This document shows positions 34,846 to 43,756 of a DNA stretch of 64,000 nt, piece by piece. Every line of letters begins with the position of its first letter. Position 1 is the stretch's first letter. The notes under the pieces are model-generated. The model saw only the letters and a program-made list of their open reading frames with translations. It was not told where the DNA came from and did no database searches. Both the position numbers and the translations under genes were made by a program. The DNA comes from Cohnella hashimotonis (GTDB lineage: Bacteria; Bacillota; Bacilli; Paenibacillales; Paenibacillaceae), in contig NZ_JAGRPV010000001.1 in the NCBI RefSeq assembly GCF_030014955.1, positions 310,001-374,000 of the forward strand. Direction: 5' to 3'.

Positions 34846-35781
34846 GTGAGAGAAGTGACAGTGTACCATTATGATGCATTTAGCCGTATTCCGAACAAAG
34901 GAAATCCGGCTGGCGTCGTACTGGACGGGGAGATGCTGACGGCCGAGCAGATGCTGGAGGCGGCACGGAAAGTCGGATTTAACGAAACGGCCTTCCCGCT
35001 TCCTTCTGATGCAGCGGATTTGAGAATCCGTTATTTTACGCAGGGACATGAGATCAATCTCTGCGGACACGCGACGATGGCGACGCTATATGCGTTAAAA
35101 ACGAGAAGCATGTTGGGCGACAAGCGCAATTTGACGATCGAAACGAAAGCGGGAATTTTGCCCATCCGTTTTGATGCAACGAATGAACTCTATATTACAA
35201 TGCGGCAAGCGGCTCCTCAGTTTCAGGCTTTCAAGGGTTCGCTAGAAGAACTGGCCCTATCGATGGGAATCGGCGAGCGGGACATAGAGACAGAATGGCC
35301 GACCATCTACGGAAGTACCGGGACCTGGACGCTGTTGGTTCCAATCAAGACCCTGTCCGCATTCAAACGAATGAAGCCCGACAATAAACAGTTCCCGTTC
35401 ATCTTAAAGGAAATGCCGAACGCCTCCGTCCATCCCTTTTGCTTTGAAACTCACGATTCCCGCGCCGATATGCATGCCCGCCACTTTTCGTCGCCATTTT
35501 CCGGTACGGTGGAGGACCCTGTGACGGGGACGGCATCGGGCGTCATGGGCGCTTACTATGCGAAGTATATTAAGCCGGAGCCGGAACTAAACCTTCTGAT
35601 CGAACAGGGCCAGGAGCTCGGAAAAGACGGAAGCGTGAGCGTCACTGTAGTTAACGGAGAGCAAATCGATATGACGGGCACTGCCGTTTATGTAAATGAA
35701 TTCAAAATTAAATTGGCTGAGGTTCCTCTATTAAAAAACGAGCAATCGGAAAGAAATGACGCGCTCGGGCTTGTCGTATAA
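34846..35781 (+). CDS. PhzF family isomerase-like protein
   Basis: A 311-aa protein of the PhzF/diaminopimelate-epimerase fold. The N-terminal GNPAGVV, the catalytic-type glutamate Glu47 in VGFNETAF, and [17 protein letters not shown] are family signatures, with [19 protein letters not shown] in the second half. The start is GTG 34846, eight bases after TTAAGG. The specific substrate is unknown; most members outside phenazine clusters are uncharacterised. The DinB gene follows 30 bp later and may be cotranscribed. Confidence 0.92.
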   Translation: MREVTVYHYDAFSRIPNKGNPAGVVLDGEMLTAEQMLEAARKVGFNETAFPLPSDAADLRIRYFTQGHEINLCGHATMATLYALKTRSMLGDKRNLTIETKAGILPIRFDATNELYITMRQAAPQFQAFKGSLEELALSMGIGERDIETEWPTIYGSTGTWTLLVPIKTLSAFKRMKPDNKQFPFILKEMPNASVHPFCFETHDSRADMHARHFSSPFSGTVEDPVTGTASGVMGAYYAKYIKPEPELNLLIEQGQELGKDGSVSVTVVNGEQIDMTGTAVYVNEFKIKLAEVPLLKNEQSERNDALGLVV

Positions 35782-35811
35782 TCGGGCTAGGACAAAGGAG
35801 GGACCCGATTA

Positions 35812-36300
35812 ATGAGCCTGATCCAACTGTTAGAGGAAGAACTGCACCGGGAAGCAGCGTCTACCCGCCGTCTCATCGAGATGATTCCCGAAGCAAGCCT
35901 GGCTTGGAGGCCGCATGCCAAGTCTATGTCATTGGGACAGCTTGCACTGCATTTGGCGGGCATGCCCGAGACTGTGGCCTCGATGCTGGCTTCATCGTCC
36001 CATGAAGTGCCGACCGTTCCGCTGCCCGAAGCCGCATCCGTCCCGGAAATCTTGACGCTTTTGGAGCGATCCACCGCGGCAGCGGCCGGCAAGATCCGCG
36101 AGTGGAGTGACGACGAACTCCAGCATCCCTTCAGCTGGACGCTTGGCGGCACGGCGATCGTCTCGACCTCGCGATACGAGCAGGTTCGCTCGACGCTTCT
36201 TAACCACTGCTATCATCATCGCGGTCAATTGACGGTTTATCTCCGCCTGCTCGATGTGCCGATCCCCGGCATTTACGGCCCCAGCGCGGACGAGCAATAA
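35812..36300 (+). CDS. DinB family protein
   Basis: A 162-aa four-helix-bundle protein of the DinB/YfiT family. Metal-binding histidines are visible in LGQLALHLAGMPE and near the C-terminus in NHCYHHRGQLTVYLR. These are putative metal-dependent enzymes, often thiol transferases; the reaction here is unknown. AAGGAGGG precedes ATG 35812. A perfect-stem hairpin follows the stop. Confidence 0.92.
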   Translation: MSLIQLLEEELHREAASTRRLIEMIPEASLAWRPHAKSMSLGQLALHLAGMPETVASMLASSSHEVPTVPLPEAASVPEILTLLERSTAAAAGKIREWSDDELQHPFSWTLGGTAIVSTSRYEQVRSTLLNHCYHHRGQLTVYLRLLDVPIPGIYGPSADEQ

Positions 36301-36316
36301 AGAGAATCATCTACGG

Positions 36317-36350
36317 CAGCCCAATTCGTCCGATCGGACGAATTGGGCTG
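36317..36350 (+). terminator. Hairpin terminator after the DinB gene
   Basis: A perfect inverted repeat with CAGCCCAATTCGTCCG as left arm and its complement as right arm, followed by TTTGC. The T-run is short, so it may act weakly or stabilise the 3' end. Confidence 0.7.
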
Positions 36351-36587
36351 TTTGCATATCCGCAGCATGGCCTTTAACGGCATTCATTTTCGCATCATCG
36401 ATCAGGTTTTTCTCGATCATCGATCATTTACGCTGTAAATAAAAGATGAGATTCTAGGAAATAGAACGCGCTTTGCGTGTCCGGCCGGTCTGCGCCACGG
36501 CGGCGTTCTCCAGCTTCGCACAGGCGATTGCGCCCGCCTGTTGGCCGCATACGCATACGGCAAATGACGTTAAGGAGCGAATCTCAG

Positions 36588-38960
36588 ATGACCATTCCAG
36601 GCAAATTGACGATAAACACGCAACAAAAAGGAACGCCGCTGGGCGACCTGTTCGGCATCTTTTTCGAGGATCTCAATCACGCCGCGGACGGCGGGCTGTA
36701 CGCCGAGCTGGTCCGCAATCGCTCCTTCGAGTTCGATCCGATCGATCATCCGGACTATCGCGCGCTGACGGGCTGGGAAAAAATCGAGCGCGGCGCGGGC
36801 AAGGCGACGCTAACCGTCGAAGATGCGCATCCGATTAATGATCGCAATACGCATTATGCGGCCATCGACATTATAGAGGCAGGGGATGGCGTCGGCATCG
36901 CCAATCAGGGCTTCAATACCGGCATTCCCGTCCGTGCCGGCGAGCAGTATCGGTTCTCGGTCTATGCAAGGCGGGACGCCTCCTTCGCGGAGCCCGTGCG
37001 CATTGCGGTCGAGAGCGAAGACGGGACGGTCCGTGCGGAAGCCGTCATCCAGGTCGAATCCGCCGAATGGAAGCGCTACGAGACCGTGCTTGCTGCGAGC
37101 GCAACCGACTTCGGCAGCTGGCTGACGATCGTGACCGGAGGAACGGGCAAGCTGTATCTGGATATGGTGTCCCTGTTTCCCGCGAAGACGTTCCGCGACC
37201 GGCCGAACGGACTTCGCGCGGATATCGCGCAGCTGCTGGGCGACCTGAAGCCGAAGTTCATGCGGTTTCCGGGTGGGTGCCTGGTGCATGACGGCTCGTT
37301 GAATGCGGAAGACCGGGATTCCATGTACCGCTGGAAAAATACGATCGGCGACGTCGCGCAGCGTCCCCCCAGGCGCAACAATTGGCGGTATCATCAAACG
37401 CTTGGACTCGGTTATTATGAATACTTTCAATTCTGCGAAGACATCGGAGCAAAGCCGATTCCGATCCTGCCCGCCGGCTACGATCCGCATCACAAGCGAA
37501 TCGTGCCGATCGAGGCGCTGGGTCCGTGGATCGACGACGCGCTCGACCTGATCGAATTCGCGAACGGCGACGCGTCGACCGAATGGGGAAGCATCCGAGC
37601 GAAGCTCGGGCATCCGGCACCCTTCAATCTCGAATATATCGGAATCGGGAACGAAGAGGTCGGCGCGCCGTTTTTCGAACGGTACGCGCACTTCCACAAG
37701 GCCATCAAGGACAAGCATCCGGCAATTAAAATCATTAATTCCAGCGGCCCCTTCGCCGCGGGCGGCGAGTACGAACGCGGCTGGCGCTCTGCCAGGGAGA
37801 ACGGGTCGGACTTGGTGGACGAGCACTATTACCAATCGCCGGAGTGGTTTCTGGCCAACGTCCGTCGGTATGACAGCTTCAAGTCGGAAGAGCCGAAGGT
37901 GTTCCTGGGCGAATATGCTTCCTGGGGAAATGCTTATCTAAATGCGTTGGCGGAAGCCGCGTTCATGACCGGGCTGGAGCGGAGCGCGCATGCGGTCGGT
38001 CTGGCGTGCTACGCGCCGCTGCTCTGCAACGTCGATTACGTGAATTGGAAGCCCGATCTGATCTGGTTCAACAACCGCGAGGCGTTCGGAACCGCGAATT
38101 ATTACGTGCAGCAGCTGTTCATGCACCATCAAGGCGACTACTTGCTTCCGGTCGAGGCCTCCGGCTTGAAGCCTTCCGAGCCCTATCGGGAAGTGACGCC
38201 GATCCGCGGCGGGATTGGATTTGGCGCGAACGCGAACGTGGTCGAGTACACCTCGATCCGATTGATCAATCATGCGACGGGCGAGACCCTCTCCTTTGCG
38301 GATACGGCGTTTGACCGAACGGGCGCGGGAGACAAGCAGACCGCCATGCTAGGCGCCACTCATTGGGAGGACTATACGCTCTCGCTCAAAGCCAAAAAAA
38401 CGGACGGCGGTCAATGGGGATTTGCCGTTTACTTCGACTGGGCCGACGACCGGCAGCATCTGCAGTGGGACATCGGCGGCTGGCAGAACCAGGATTCCCT
38501 GATCCACTCCGTCATCGGCGGCAAAGGTTCGGTACTCACTCAAAGTCTGTTCGAGGTGCAGAACGGCGTGGAGTACGATCTGGCGCTTCGCGTTACGGGG
38601 AGAAAAATCGTCGCCTCTATCGACGGAGTCGTGGTCGGGGAGACGGAGGACCATATCCCGTACATCGAGCCTCTATATTATTCGGCGAGCCTGGAGGAAA
38701 CGACGGGCGACATCATCGTGAAGGTCGTCAACGTCCGCTGCGAGTCCGAGACCGTGGAGCTGGCGTTCGAGGGCGTGGAGAGCGGCCGTCCGCTCGTCGC
38801 GGAAGTCCATGAGCTTAGCGGCCACGGTCTCGAAGACGAGAATTCGTTCGAACAACCGGCCAGAATCGCGCCGCGCACGAAGACATTCACGGTCGATCGG
38901 CCGGCATTCGCTTACGAGTTTCCGAAGCATTCGGTGACGGTTATTAGGATATCTGGTTGA
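36588..38960 (+). CDS. GH51 family alpha-L-arabinofuranosidase
   Basis: A 790-aa enzyme without a signal peptide, expected to remove arabinofuranosyl groups from arabinan or arabinoxylan fragments. It opens with GIFFEDLNHAADGGLYAEL, typical of GH51; a CBM4/9-like domain (about 75-190) follows. The barrel has the acid/base Glu356 in GIGNEEVG and the nucleophile Glu442 in FLGEYASWG. A LamG/DUF1080-like beta domain (about 580-705) is inserted before the last segment. ATG 36588 is preferred, with AAGGAG upstream; the frame is open from 36477 but that part is not protein-like. Confidence 0.93.
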   Translation: MTIPGKLTINTQQKGTPLGDLFGIFFEDLNHAADGGLYAELVRNRSFEFDPIDHPDYRALTGWEKIERGAGKATLTVEDAHPINDRNTHYAAIDIIEAGDGVGIANQGFNTGIPVRAGEQYRFSVYARRDASFAEPVRIAVESEDGTVRAEAVIQVESAEWKRYETVLAASATDFGSWLTIVTGGTGKLYLDMVSLFPAKTFRDRPNGLRADIAQLLGDLKPKFMRFPGGCLVHDGSLNAEDRDSMYRWKNTIGDVAQRPPRRNNWRYHQTLGLGYYEYFQFCEDIGAKPIPILPAGYDPHHKRIVPIEALGPWIDDALDLIEFANGDASTEWGSIRAKLGHPAPFNLEYIGIGNEEVGAPFFERYAHFHKAIKDKHPAIKIINSSGPFAAGGEYERGWRSARENGSDLVDEHYYQSPEWFLANVRRYDSFKSEEPKVFLGEYASWGNAYLNALAEAAFMTGLERSAHAVGLACYAPLLCNVDYVNWKPDLIWFNNREAFGTANYYVQQLFMHHQGDYLLPVEASGLKPSEPYREVTPIRGGIGFGANANVVEYTSIRLINHATGETLSFADTAFDRTGAGDKQTAMLGATHWEDYTLSLKAKKTDGGQWGFAVYFDWADDRQHLQWDIGGWQNQDSLIHSVIGGKGSVLTQSLFEVQNGVEYDLALRVTGRKIVASIDGVVVGETEDHIPYIEPLYYSASLEETTGDIIVKVVNVRCESETVELAFEGVESGRPLVAEVHELSGHGLEDENSFEQPARIAPRTKTFTVDRPAFAYEFPKHSVTVIRISG

Positions 38961-38980
38961 TGCCGTGAGTCTAGCCTTGC

Positions 38981-39109
38981 CTAGTCGATCCAGACCGTCT
39001 GCTCTCTTCGGGGCCCTACGGACACGCATCCGACTTTGACGCCGGTCGTCTCTTCGACGAAGGCGATATAGCCGCGCGCCGCGGCCGGAAGCTCAGAGAA
39101 TCGGCGTGC
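38981..39109 (-). pseudogene. purA (adenylosuccinate synthase) C-terminal remnant
   Basis: On the minus strand, about 42 codons ending in TAG read [18 protein letters not shown] ... [20 protein letters not shown]. This resembles the C-terminus of PurA (x-ELP-x-x-A-x-x-Y ... E-x-x-TGV-x-x-x-x-x-SVGP-x-R-x-QT). The upstream part is absent: the LysR gene ends at 39117 and replaces it. No start codon or ribosome site serves it. I read it as the 3' stump of a lost copy. Confidence 0.7.
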
Positions 39110-39116
39110 GCCGGGG

Positions 39117-39986
39117 TCAGTCATCCAGCATATCCATAAAGGCTTTGGCTGCGAGCGAAGGCGCCGAATCCTTGCGCAAGCCCATTCCGAAGTGCCTTGC
39201 CGGCAGCGGAACTTGTGTGTTCAGCGCCAGTAATGAGCCGCTTGCAACGCGGGAAGCGATGAAGGCTTTCGGGACGAAGGCTACGCCATAACCGCGCTCC
39301 GCGAATTCCGCGAGCATCTCAAGACTGCTCAGCTCGAAGTCGGCTTCGGCCTGGATCCCATGCGATTGGAACCATCTTTCGATAAACAGCCGGGACGAGC
39401 TGCCGGGAGACAGCATCAGAAGAGGGAGCTCCGCAAGCCGCTCCATCGATAGCGTCTCCTCGGCCCAATCGGCATGCACGCTTCCTGCGACAGCGCAATA
39501 CGGCGAAGCATGGGAGACGCCTACTTGGATTTCTTCGTCCTCTACGGGCAAATGAACGAAGCCGAGGTCCAGCGAGCCCTCCTTCAACCTTTCCACGATT
39601 CTGCCGGTCCGTTCTTGCGAGAGCTGAATACGGACAGCGGGATATCGGGCATGAAAAGCGTCTAGCGAGGGGAGAAGGAAGTCTTTGACGATCGCCCCGT
39701 TTGCGCCAATCCGCAGCCGGCCCTCCTCGAATTGCTTCAGCTGCTTCATATGCCGCTCTGCCGCATCGAGTTCGGCGAATGCTTGCCGTACATAGCGGTA
39801 TAAGGCTTGTCCTTCCGAAGTCAACCGGACCCCTTTGGACAGTCTGTCGAACAGCCCAATCCCGAGCGCCTCTTCAAGCTGCTTGATCGCGTAGCTTACC
39901 GAAGGCTGCGTCATATGAAGGTTTTGCGCGGCTTTGGTCAGGTTGGAAGTTTCTGCGGCCTGCAAGAAAATGCGATACCATTCCAT
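39117..39986 (-). CDS. LysR family transcriptional regulator
   Basis: A 289-aa regulator. The N-terminal winged helix-turn-helix (about 1-60) reads [20 protein letters not shown] ... [16 protein letters not shown]; the C-terminal part is the two-lobed effector-binding domain. It is divergent from the chorismate synthase gene, with about 120 bp between them, and probably controls it. Its 3' end abuts the purA-like remnant, suggesting a recombination junction. Confidence 0.92.
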   Translation of the reverse strand: MEWYRIFLQAAETSNLTKAAQNLHMTQPSVSYAIKQLEEALGIGLFDRLSKGVRLTSEGQALYRYVRQAFAELDAAERHMKQLKQFEEGRLRIGANGAIVKDFLLPSLDAFHARYPAVRIQLSQERTGRIVERLKEGSLDLGFVHLPVEDEEIQVGVSHASPYCAVAGSVHADWAEETLSMERLAELPLLMLSPGSSSRLFIERWFQSHGIQAEADFELSSLEMLAEFAERGYGVAFVPKAFIASRVASGSLLALNTQVPLPARHFGMGLRKDSAPSLAAKAFMDMLDD

Positions 39987-40108
39987 ATTTGCGATTATTT
40001 GATATCGTTCCTCTCTATGACAAACGTCGATTATTCTGATTTCATTTATTGCAAGTATAGCCCTAAACTCAAAGAGAAGAAATCTTAACGAGTCGGGGAG
40101 GCGGCGGC

Positions 40109-41164
40109 ATGGCCGGAAGTACGTTCGGGGAACGCTTGAAAATGACGACGTTCGGGGAGTCGCATGGCGTGTCTGTCGGTGTCATTGTGGAAGGCGTTAC
40201 GCCGGGCGTCGAGCTTGACGAAGCTTACATTCAGGTTCAAATGGACCGAAGGAAGCCGGGGCAGTCCTCGGTCACGACTCCGCGAAAGGAATACGATAAA
40301 ATTCGCATTTTGTCAGGCGTCTTTGAAGGTCGAACGACGGGGACGCCATTATGCATCATGCTCGACAATACGGACATGATCCCTTCGGCATACGACGATC
40401 TTAAAGCCATGTTTCGGCCCGGACACGCGGATTTTACCTACGAAAAGAAGTACGGCATTCGCGACTACCGGGGGAGCGGCAGGGCTTCCGGGAGAGAGAC
40501 GGCAGCGCGGGTAGCGGCCGGCGCAGTTGCGCGCAAGCTGTTGGAGAGAAGAGGCGTGTCCGTCCTGGCGTATACAACCGAGATCGGCGGCATCCGGTGC
40601 GAAACCTTCGATGCGGATGCGATCGATCGCAATATCGTGCGGGCGTGCGACGCTCAAGCGGCGGTACGCATGATCGAACAAGTGGAACGATTAGCTGCGG
40701 AAGGGGACAGCTGCGGGGGAATCGTGGAGTGCAGGATCGGCGGCGTCGAGGCGGGGCTCGGAGAGCCTGTGTTTGACAAATTGGACGCGGAGCTTGCGAA
40801 AGCGATGCTGTCTGTCGGCGCGATCAAGGGAATTGAATTCGGAGCGGGCTTTCAGGCTGCTTCGATGCGGGGGAGCGAGCACAACGACCAGATGGATGCG
40901 GGCGGCTTTCTGACAAACCATGCGGGCGGCATCGTCGGCGGCATCAGTACCGGCTCGGACATTGTGTTCCGAGTCGCCGTCAAGCCCACATCATCGATCT
41001 CTACCGCGCAAAGGACCGTTGACGCGGATGGCCGGGAGCGGGAGATCTCGACGATCGGCAGGCACGACCCGTGTATTTGCCCCCGGATCGTTCCTGTGAT
41101 CGAAGCAATGGCGTGCATGGTGATTGAGGATCATTACAAGAGACAAACGGCTCTGCTAGACTAG
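40109..41164 (+). CDS. aroC: Chorismate synthase
   Basis: A 351-aa FMN-dependent enzyme converting EPSP to chorismate, the last step of the shikimate pathway. Signatures include FGESHGVSVGVIVEGV, DRRKPGQSS, RPGHADFTYEKKYGIRDYRGSGRASGRE in parts, and HNDQMDAGG. Length and motifs match the enterobacterial/clostridial class rather than the roughly 390-aa Bacillus AroF class. GGGGAGG precedes the ATG. It stands alone, divergent from a LysR gene, without other shikimate genes, so it may be an extra, regulated copy. Confidence 0.93.
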   Translation: MAGSTFGERLKMTTFGESHGVSVGVIVEGVTPGVELDEAYIQVQMDRRKPGQSSVTTPRKEYDKIRILSGVFEGRTTGTPLCIMLDNTDMIPSAYDDLKAMFRPGHADFTYEKKYGIRDYRGSGRASGRETAARVAAGAVARKLLERRGVSVLAYTTEIGGIRCETFDADAIDRNIVRACDAQAAVRMIEQVERLAAEGDSCGGIVECRIGGVEAGLGEPVFDKLDAELAKAMLSVGAIKGIEFGAGFQAASMRGSEHNDQMDAGGFLTNHAGGIVGGISTGSDIVFRVAVKPTSSISTAQRTVDADGREREISTIGRHDPCICPRIVPVIEAMACMVIEDHYKRQTALLD

Positions 41165-41223
41165 GTTGATGAAACTAGGCAACGACATAAAACCGATTAA
41201 ACCCGAGGGGTGTACGCAGGCGG

Positions 41224-41350
41224 CAAGAAGTCTCAACCAGAAACAAACTTAGCTCGTACGCGGCGAACCTGCCGCAAGAGGTCCCAACCAGAAACAAACG
41301 CAGCCTGAACGCGGCGATCCCGCCGCAAGAAGTCTCAACCAGAAACAAAT
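41224..41350. repeat. 51-bp tandem repeat array (array 4)
   Basis: Units aligned on CAAGAAGTCTCAACCAGAAA start at 41224, 41275 and 41326, an exact 51-bp period, with about 2.5 copies. Each unit has a GCGGC-(6 nt)-GCCGC palindrome. It lies between the convergent aroC and GH27 genes and runs straight into a terminator-like hairpin. Confidence 0.88.
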
Positions 41351-41380
41351 CGAGTCCCGGACGCCAACGTCCGAGACTCG
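41351..41380. terminator. Terminator between convergent aroC and GH27 genes
   Basis: CGAGTCCCGGACG-CCAA-CGTCCGAGACTCG with one mismatch, followed by ATTATTCTC. It begins inside the third unit of array 4. Confidence 0.7.
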
Positions 41381-41433
41381 ATTATTCTCAAACCCAAAAC
41401 AACCCCAAAAACCGGCAAGCTCGTAGTCCCACG

Positions 41434-42723
41434 CTAGCTCAACCTCACCAATCGCGCCCCATGCGACGCGACCTCCAGCTCGAGCCGCTCTCCAACCGGC
41501 GCAAGCGCCGATGAAGCCCACATATCGAACGCCTTGGCGTCGTCGGCGCGTCCGCGCCAGCCGAGCGCGTCCAGCCCGACGCCGACCCGCAGCGGCGAGT
41601 CGCCAACATTAAACAGCGCGACATAGCGCACGCCGTCAGGCCCGTTCGATGTCCAGACGATGCGGTCCCCGTCCCGCGACACCAGTCTGGCGTCCGTTCC
41701 GTCGCGATGCATGGCGAGCACGTCGCGGTTCGTGAGCAGCGACAGCGTCCAGTCGTCGTTGTCGTTCAGTTCGCCGCCGAAAAACAGAGGCGAGCGGAAC
41801 AGCGTCCATAGCGTCATCATCGTCACCTGCTCGTCCCTGCTGAAGCGCGTCCAGCGGTCCGCGCCGCCGCCGTCGACCGAGCGGATGCCGATGTGTCCGA
41901 GCGGCAGCATGTCGCAGTCGGGCCAATGTCCCGGTCCCGTCCGGCCCTGCCACTGCTCGCAGCGGTCGAACATGTCGAGCAGCGGCTCCCACAGGTCCCA
42001 GAAATCGTCGGTCATCCGCCACATATTGGCGTTCGCCTCCAGGAAGTCGGCGTGAGCGAGCGGCGCCGGTCCCGGCGACAGGCTCAGCGTCATCGGACGT
42101 CCGCAGCGGTCGATCGCCCACCGAATCATCGCGATCTCCGGCAGATGCGTATCGTACAGCCGAGATGCGGCGATATCGTCCACTTTGACGAAGTCGACAC
42201 CCCACTGCGCATACAGCTGGAACAACGAGTCATAGTAGGCCTGCGCGCCTTCCTTGGATGCGTCCACGCCGTACATGTCGGTGTTCCACGGGCAGATCGA
42301 GTTCGGATGCGCGATATCGCGCGCGGTGTCGGATGTGCCTTTGATCGCCGTGGCGGCATGCGCGGCCTGGCGCGGGATGCCCCGCATGATGTGGATGCCG
42401 AATTTAAGTCCGAGATCATGAATGTAGTCGGCAAGCGGCTTGAAGCCCCGGCCGTCCGCCGCGGACGGGAACCGGTTCACGGCGGGCATCAGCCGCGAAT
42501 ATTCGTCCATCTCGAGCGGCACGAACGAACGGTACTGCGAGGAGACGGCGCCCGGCTCGTACCACTGAATATCGACGACGACGTATTCCCAGCCAAATTC
42601 CTTCAGATGCGCGGCCATATAGTCGGCATTGGCGCGGATTTCCTTTTCCGTCACGGCTGCGCCGTAGCAGTCCCAGCTGTTCCAGCCCATGGGCGGCGTC
42701 GGGGCGATCAGATGATGATGCAA
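41434..42723 (-). CDS. GH27 family alpha-galactosidase-like enzyme
   Basis: A family 27 hydrolase of 429 aa with no signal peptide. PPMGWNSWDCYG is the hallmark N-terminus. The nucleophile is Asp182 in VDFVKVDD (numbered from TTG 42723), and RMTDDFWD carries the probable acid/base. A C-terminal beta-sandwich ends at ASHGARLVRLS. The likely substrate is a terminal alpha-galactose, though some relatives are beta-L-arabinopyranosidases. The frame opens at TTG 42744, but AGGGAG precedes TTG 42723 at normal distance, so that start is preferred. It follows two AraC genes on the same strand. Confidence 0.92.
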   Translation of the reverse strand: MHHHLIAPTPPMGWNSWDCYGAAVTEKEIRANADYMAAHLKEFGWEYVVVDIQWYEPGAVSSQYRSFVPLEMDEYSRLMPAVNRFPSAADGRGFKPLADYIHDLGLKFGIHIMRGIPRQAAHAATAIKGTSDTARDIAHPNSICPWNTDMYGVDASKEGAQAYYDSLFQLYAQWGVDFVKVDDIAASRLYDTHLPEIAMIRWAIDRCGRPMTLSLSPGPAPLAHADFLEANANMWRMTDDFWDLWEPLLDMFDRCEQWQGRTGPGHWPDCDMLPLGHIGIRSVDGGGADRWTRFSRDEQVTMMTLWTLFRSPLFFGGELNDNDDWTLSLLTNRDVLAMHRDGTDARLVSRDGDRIVWTSNGPDGVRYVALFNVGDSPLRVGVGLDALGWRGRADDAKAFDMWASSALAPVGERLELEVASHGARLVRLS

Positions 42724-42838
42724 GCGGAGACACTCCCTGTACAAGAGATATTATTGCGGTCATGTCCTCATCATAATGCCGACGGAACTTGCTGAGAACC
42801 GTAATTTCAGATGATGGATAGCACAAAATTGCTGTCCG

Positions 42839-43726
42839 TCACGAATCGTAGAACAGCCGGCTGTACGGGAGCTGGCGGCCTTCGCGATACTGCCCCGGCG
42901 TCTGGCCGGTCAGCTTGCGGAACACTTTGATAAAATAACTGCCGCTCGAGTACCCGACGGCCGAAGCGATCGCTTCGACGCTCCAGTCGGTCCGGCCGAG
43001 TAGCTCGACGGAACGCTCGATGCGCACGCGGTTCAGATAATCGTTGGGCGTCTGGCCGACATAACGCGAGAACGTCCTGAGGAAGTGATACTTGGACAAG
43101 CCCGACTCGGCAGCCAGCTGCGATTGGCCGACCATCTCGGCGTAGTTCGCGTCGATGAAGCGGACAGCCGCGCGGACGGCATCCGGCCATGCGTCCCATT
43201 CCCGGTCTGGCGCCGACGCGAAGCGGGCGAGCGCCATGACGAATTGATAGACGTGGGAGGAAGCGGTGAACGGGTCGGTTATTTTGCCGCCGCGCGCTTC
43301 CTCGAAGATCGCCCGCAGCTTGCGGATCGGGGCGCTGCCTGACGGCAGCTCGATGATATCTCCCAGCTTCGACTTGATCGCCTCCCAGGCGGGGAGGAGG
43401 AGACGCGGCCTGAACAGCAGAAAATAAAAGGTCCACTCCGCATGGTCCGCCGGCAGATAGTAGCGATGGTCTCCGGGAATCTCGACGAGGAAGGCCGAGC
43501 CCGGGCGGACGTCTTCCCGTCGCTCCCCGATCTCGACGGCACCCTGGCCGGCCAGCGTGTACTGAAAGAGCAGGAGCGGCCCGTCGTCGCGCGTCAGGCC
43601 GTCCCAGCGATACGCGGCGCTGACCTCCCGCTCCCGTCCGACCGCGAATAAGCCGCATAACGGCAGCTCCGGGGAATCGGCGAAGCGGAAGCCGTAGGTG
43701 CCGTATTCGGCGGCGGCTTCGATCAT
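42839..43726 (-). CDS. AraC family transcriptional regulator
   Basis: A 295-aa regulator: N-terminal cupin-like sensor (GPLLLFQYTLAGQGAVEIG, GSAFLVEIPGDHRYY) and C-terminal double helix-turn-helix (SQLAAESGLSKYHFLRTFSRYVGQ ... in two parts, IASAVGYSSGSYFIKVFRKLTG). ATG 43726, eight bases after AAGGAG, is preferred over GTG 43747. It is a paralogue of the next gene upstream (43757-44623); both share the FQYTLSG/GNHRYYY-like sensor motifs. It probably controls the adjacent GH27 gene. Confidence 0.9.
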   Translation of the reverse strand: MIEAAAEYGTYGFRFADSPELPLCGLFAVGREREVSAAYRWDGLTRDDGPLLLFQYTLAGQGAVEIGERREDVRPGSAFLVEIPGDHRYYLPADHAEWTFYFLLFRPRLLLPAWEAIKSKLGDIIELPSGSAPIRKLRAIFEEARGGKITDPFTASSHVYQFVMALARFASAPDREWDAWPDAVRAAVRFIDANYAEMVGQSQLAAESGLSKYHFLRTFSRYVGQTPNDYLNRVRIERSVELLGRTDWSVEAIASAVGYSSGSYFIKVFRKLTGQTPGQYREGRQLPYSRLFYDS

Positions 43727-43756
43727 GTCATCGTCTCCTTTTCGCACCCCTCAAGG

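Noticed and set aside
36477..36587. N-terminal extension of the GH51 frame
   Set aside because: The extension is Arg/Pro/Ser-rich and unlike protein; AAGGAG before ATG 36588 and the family N-terminus fix the start there.
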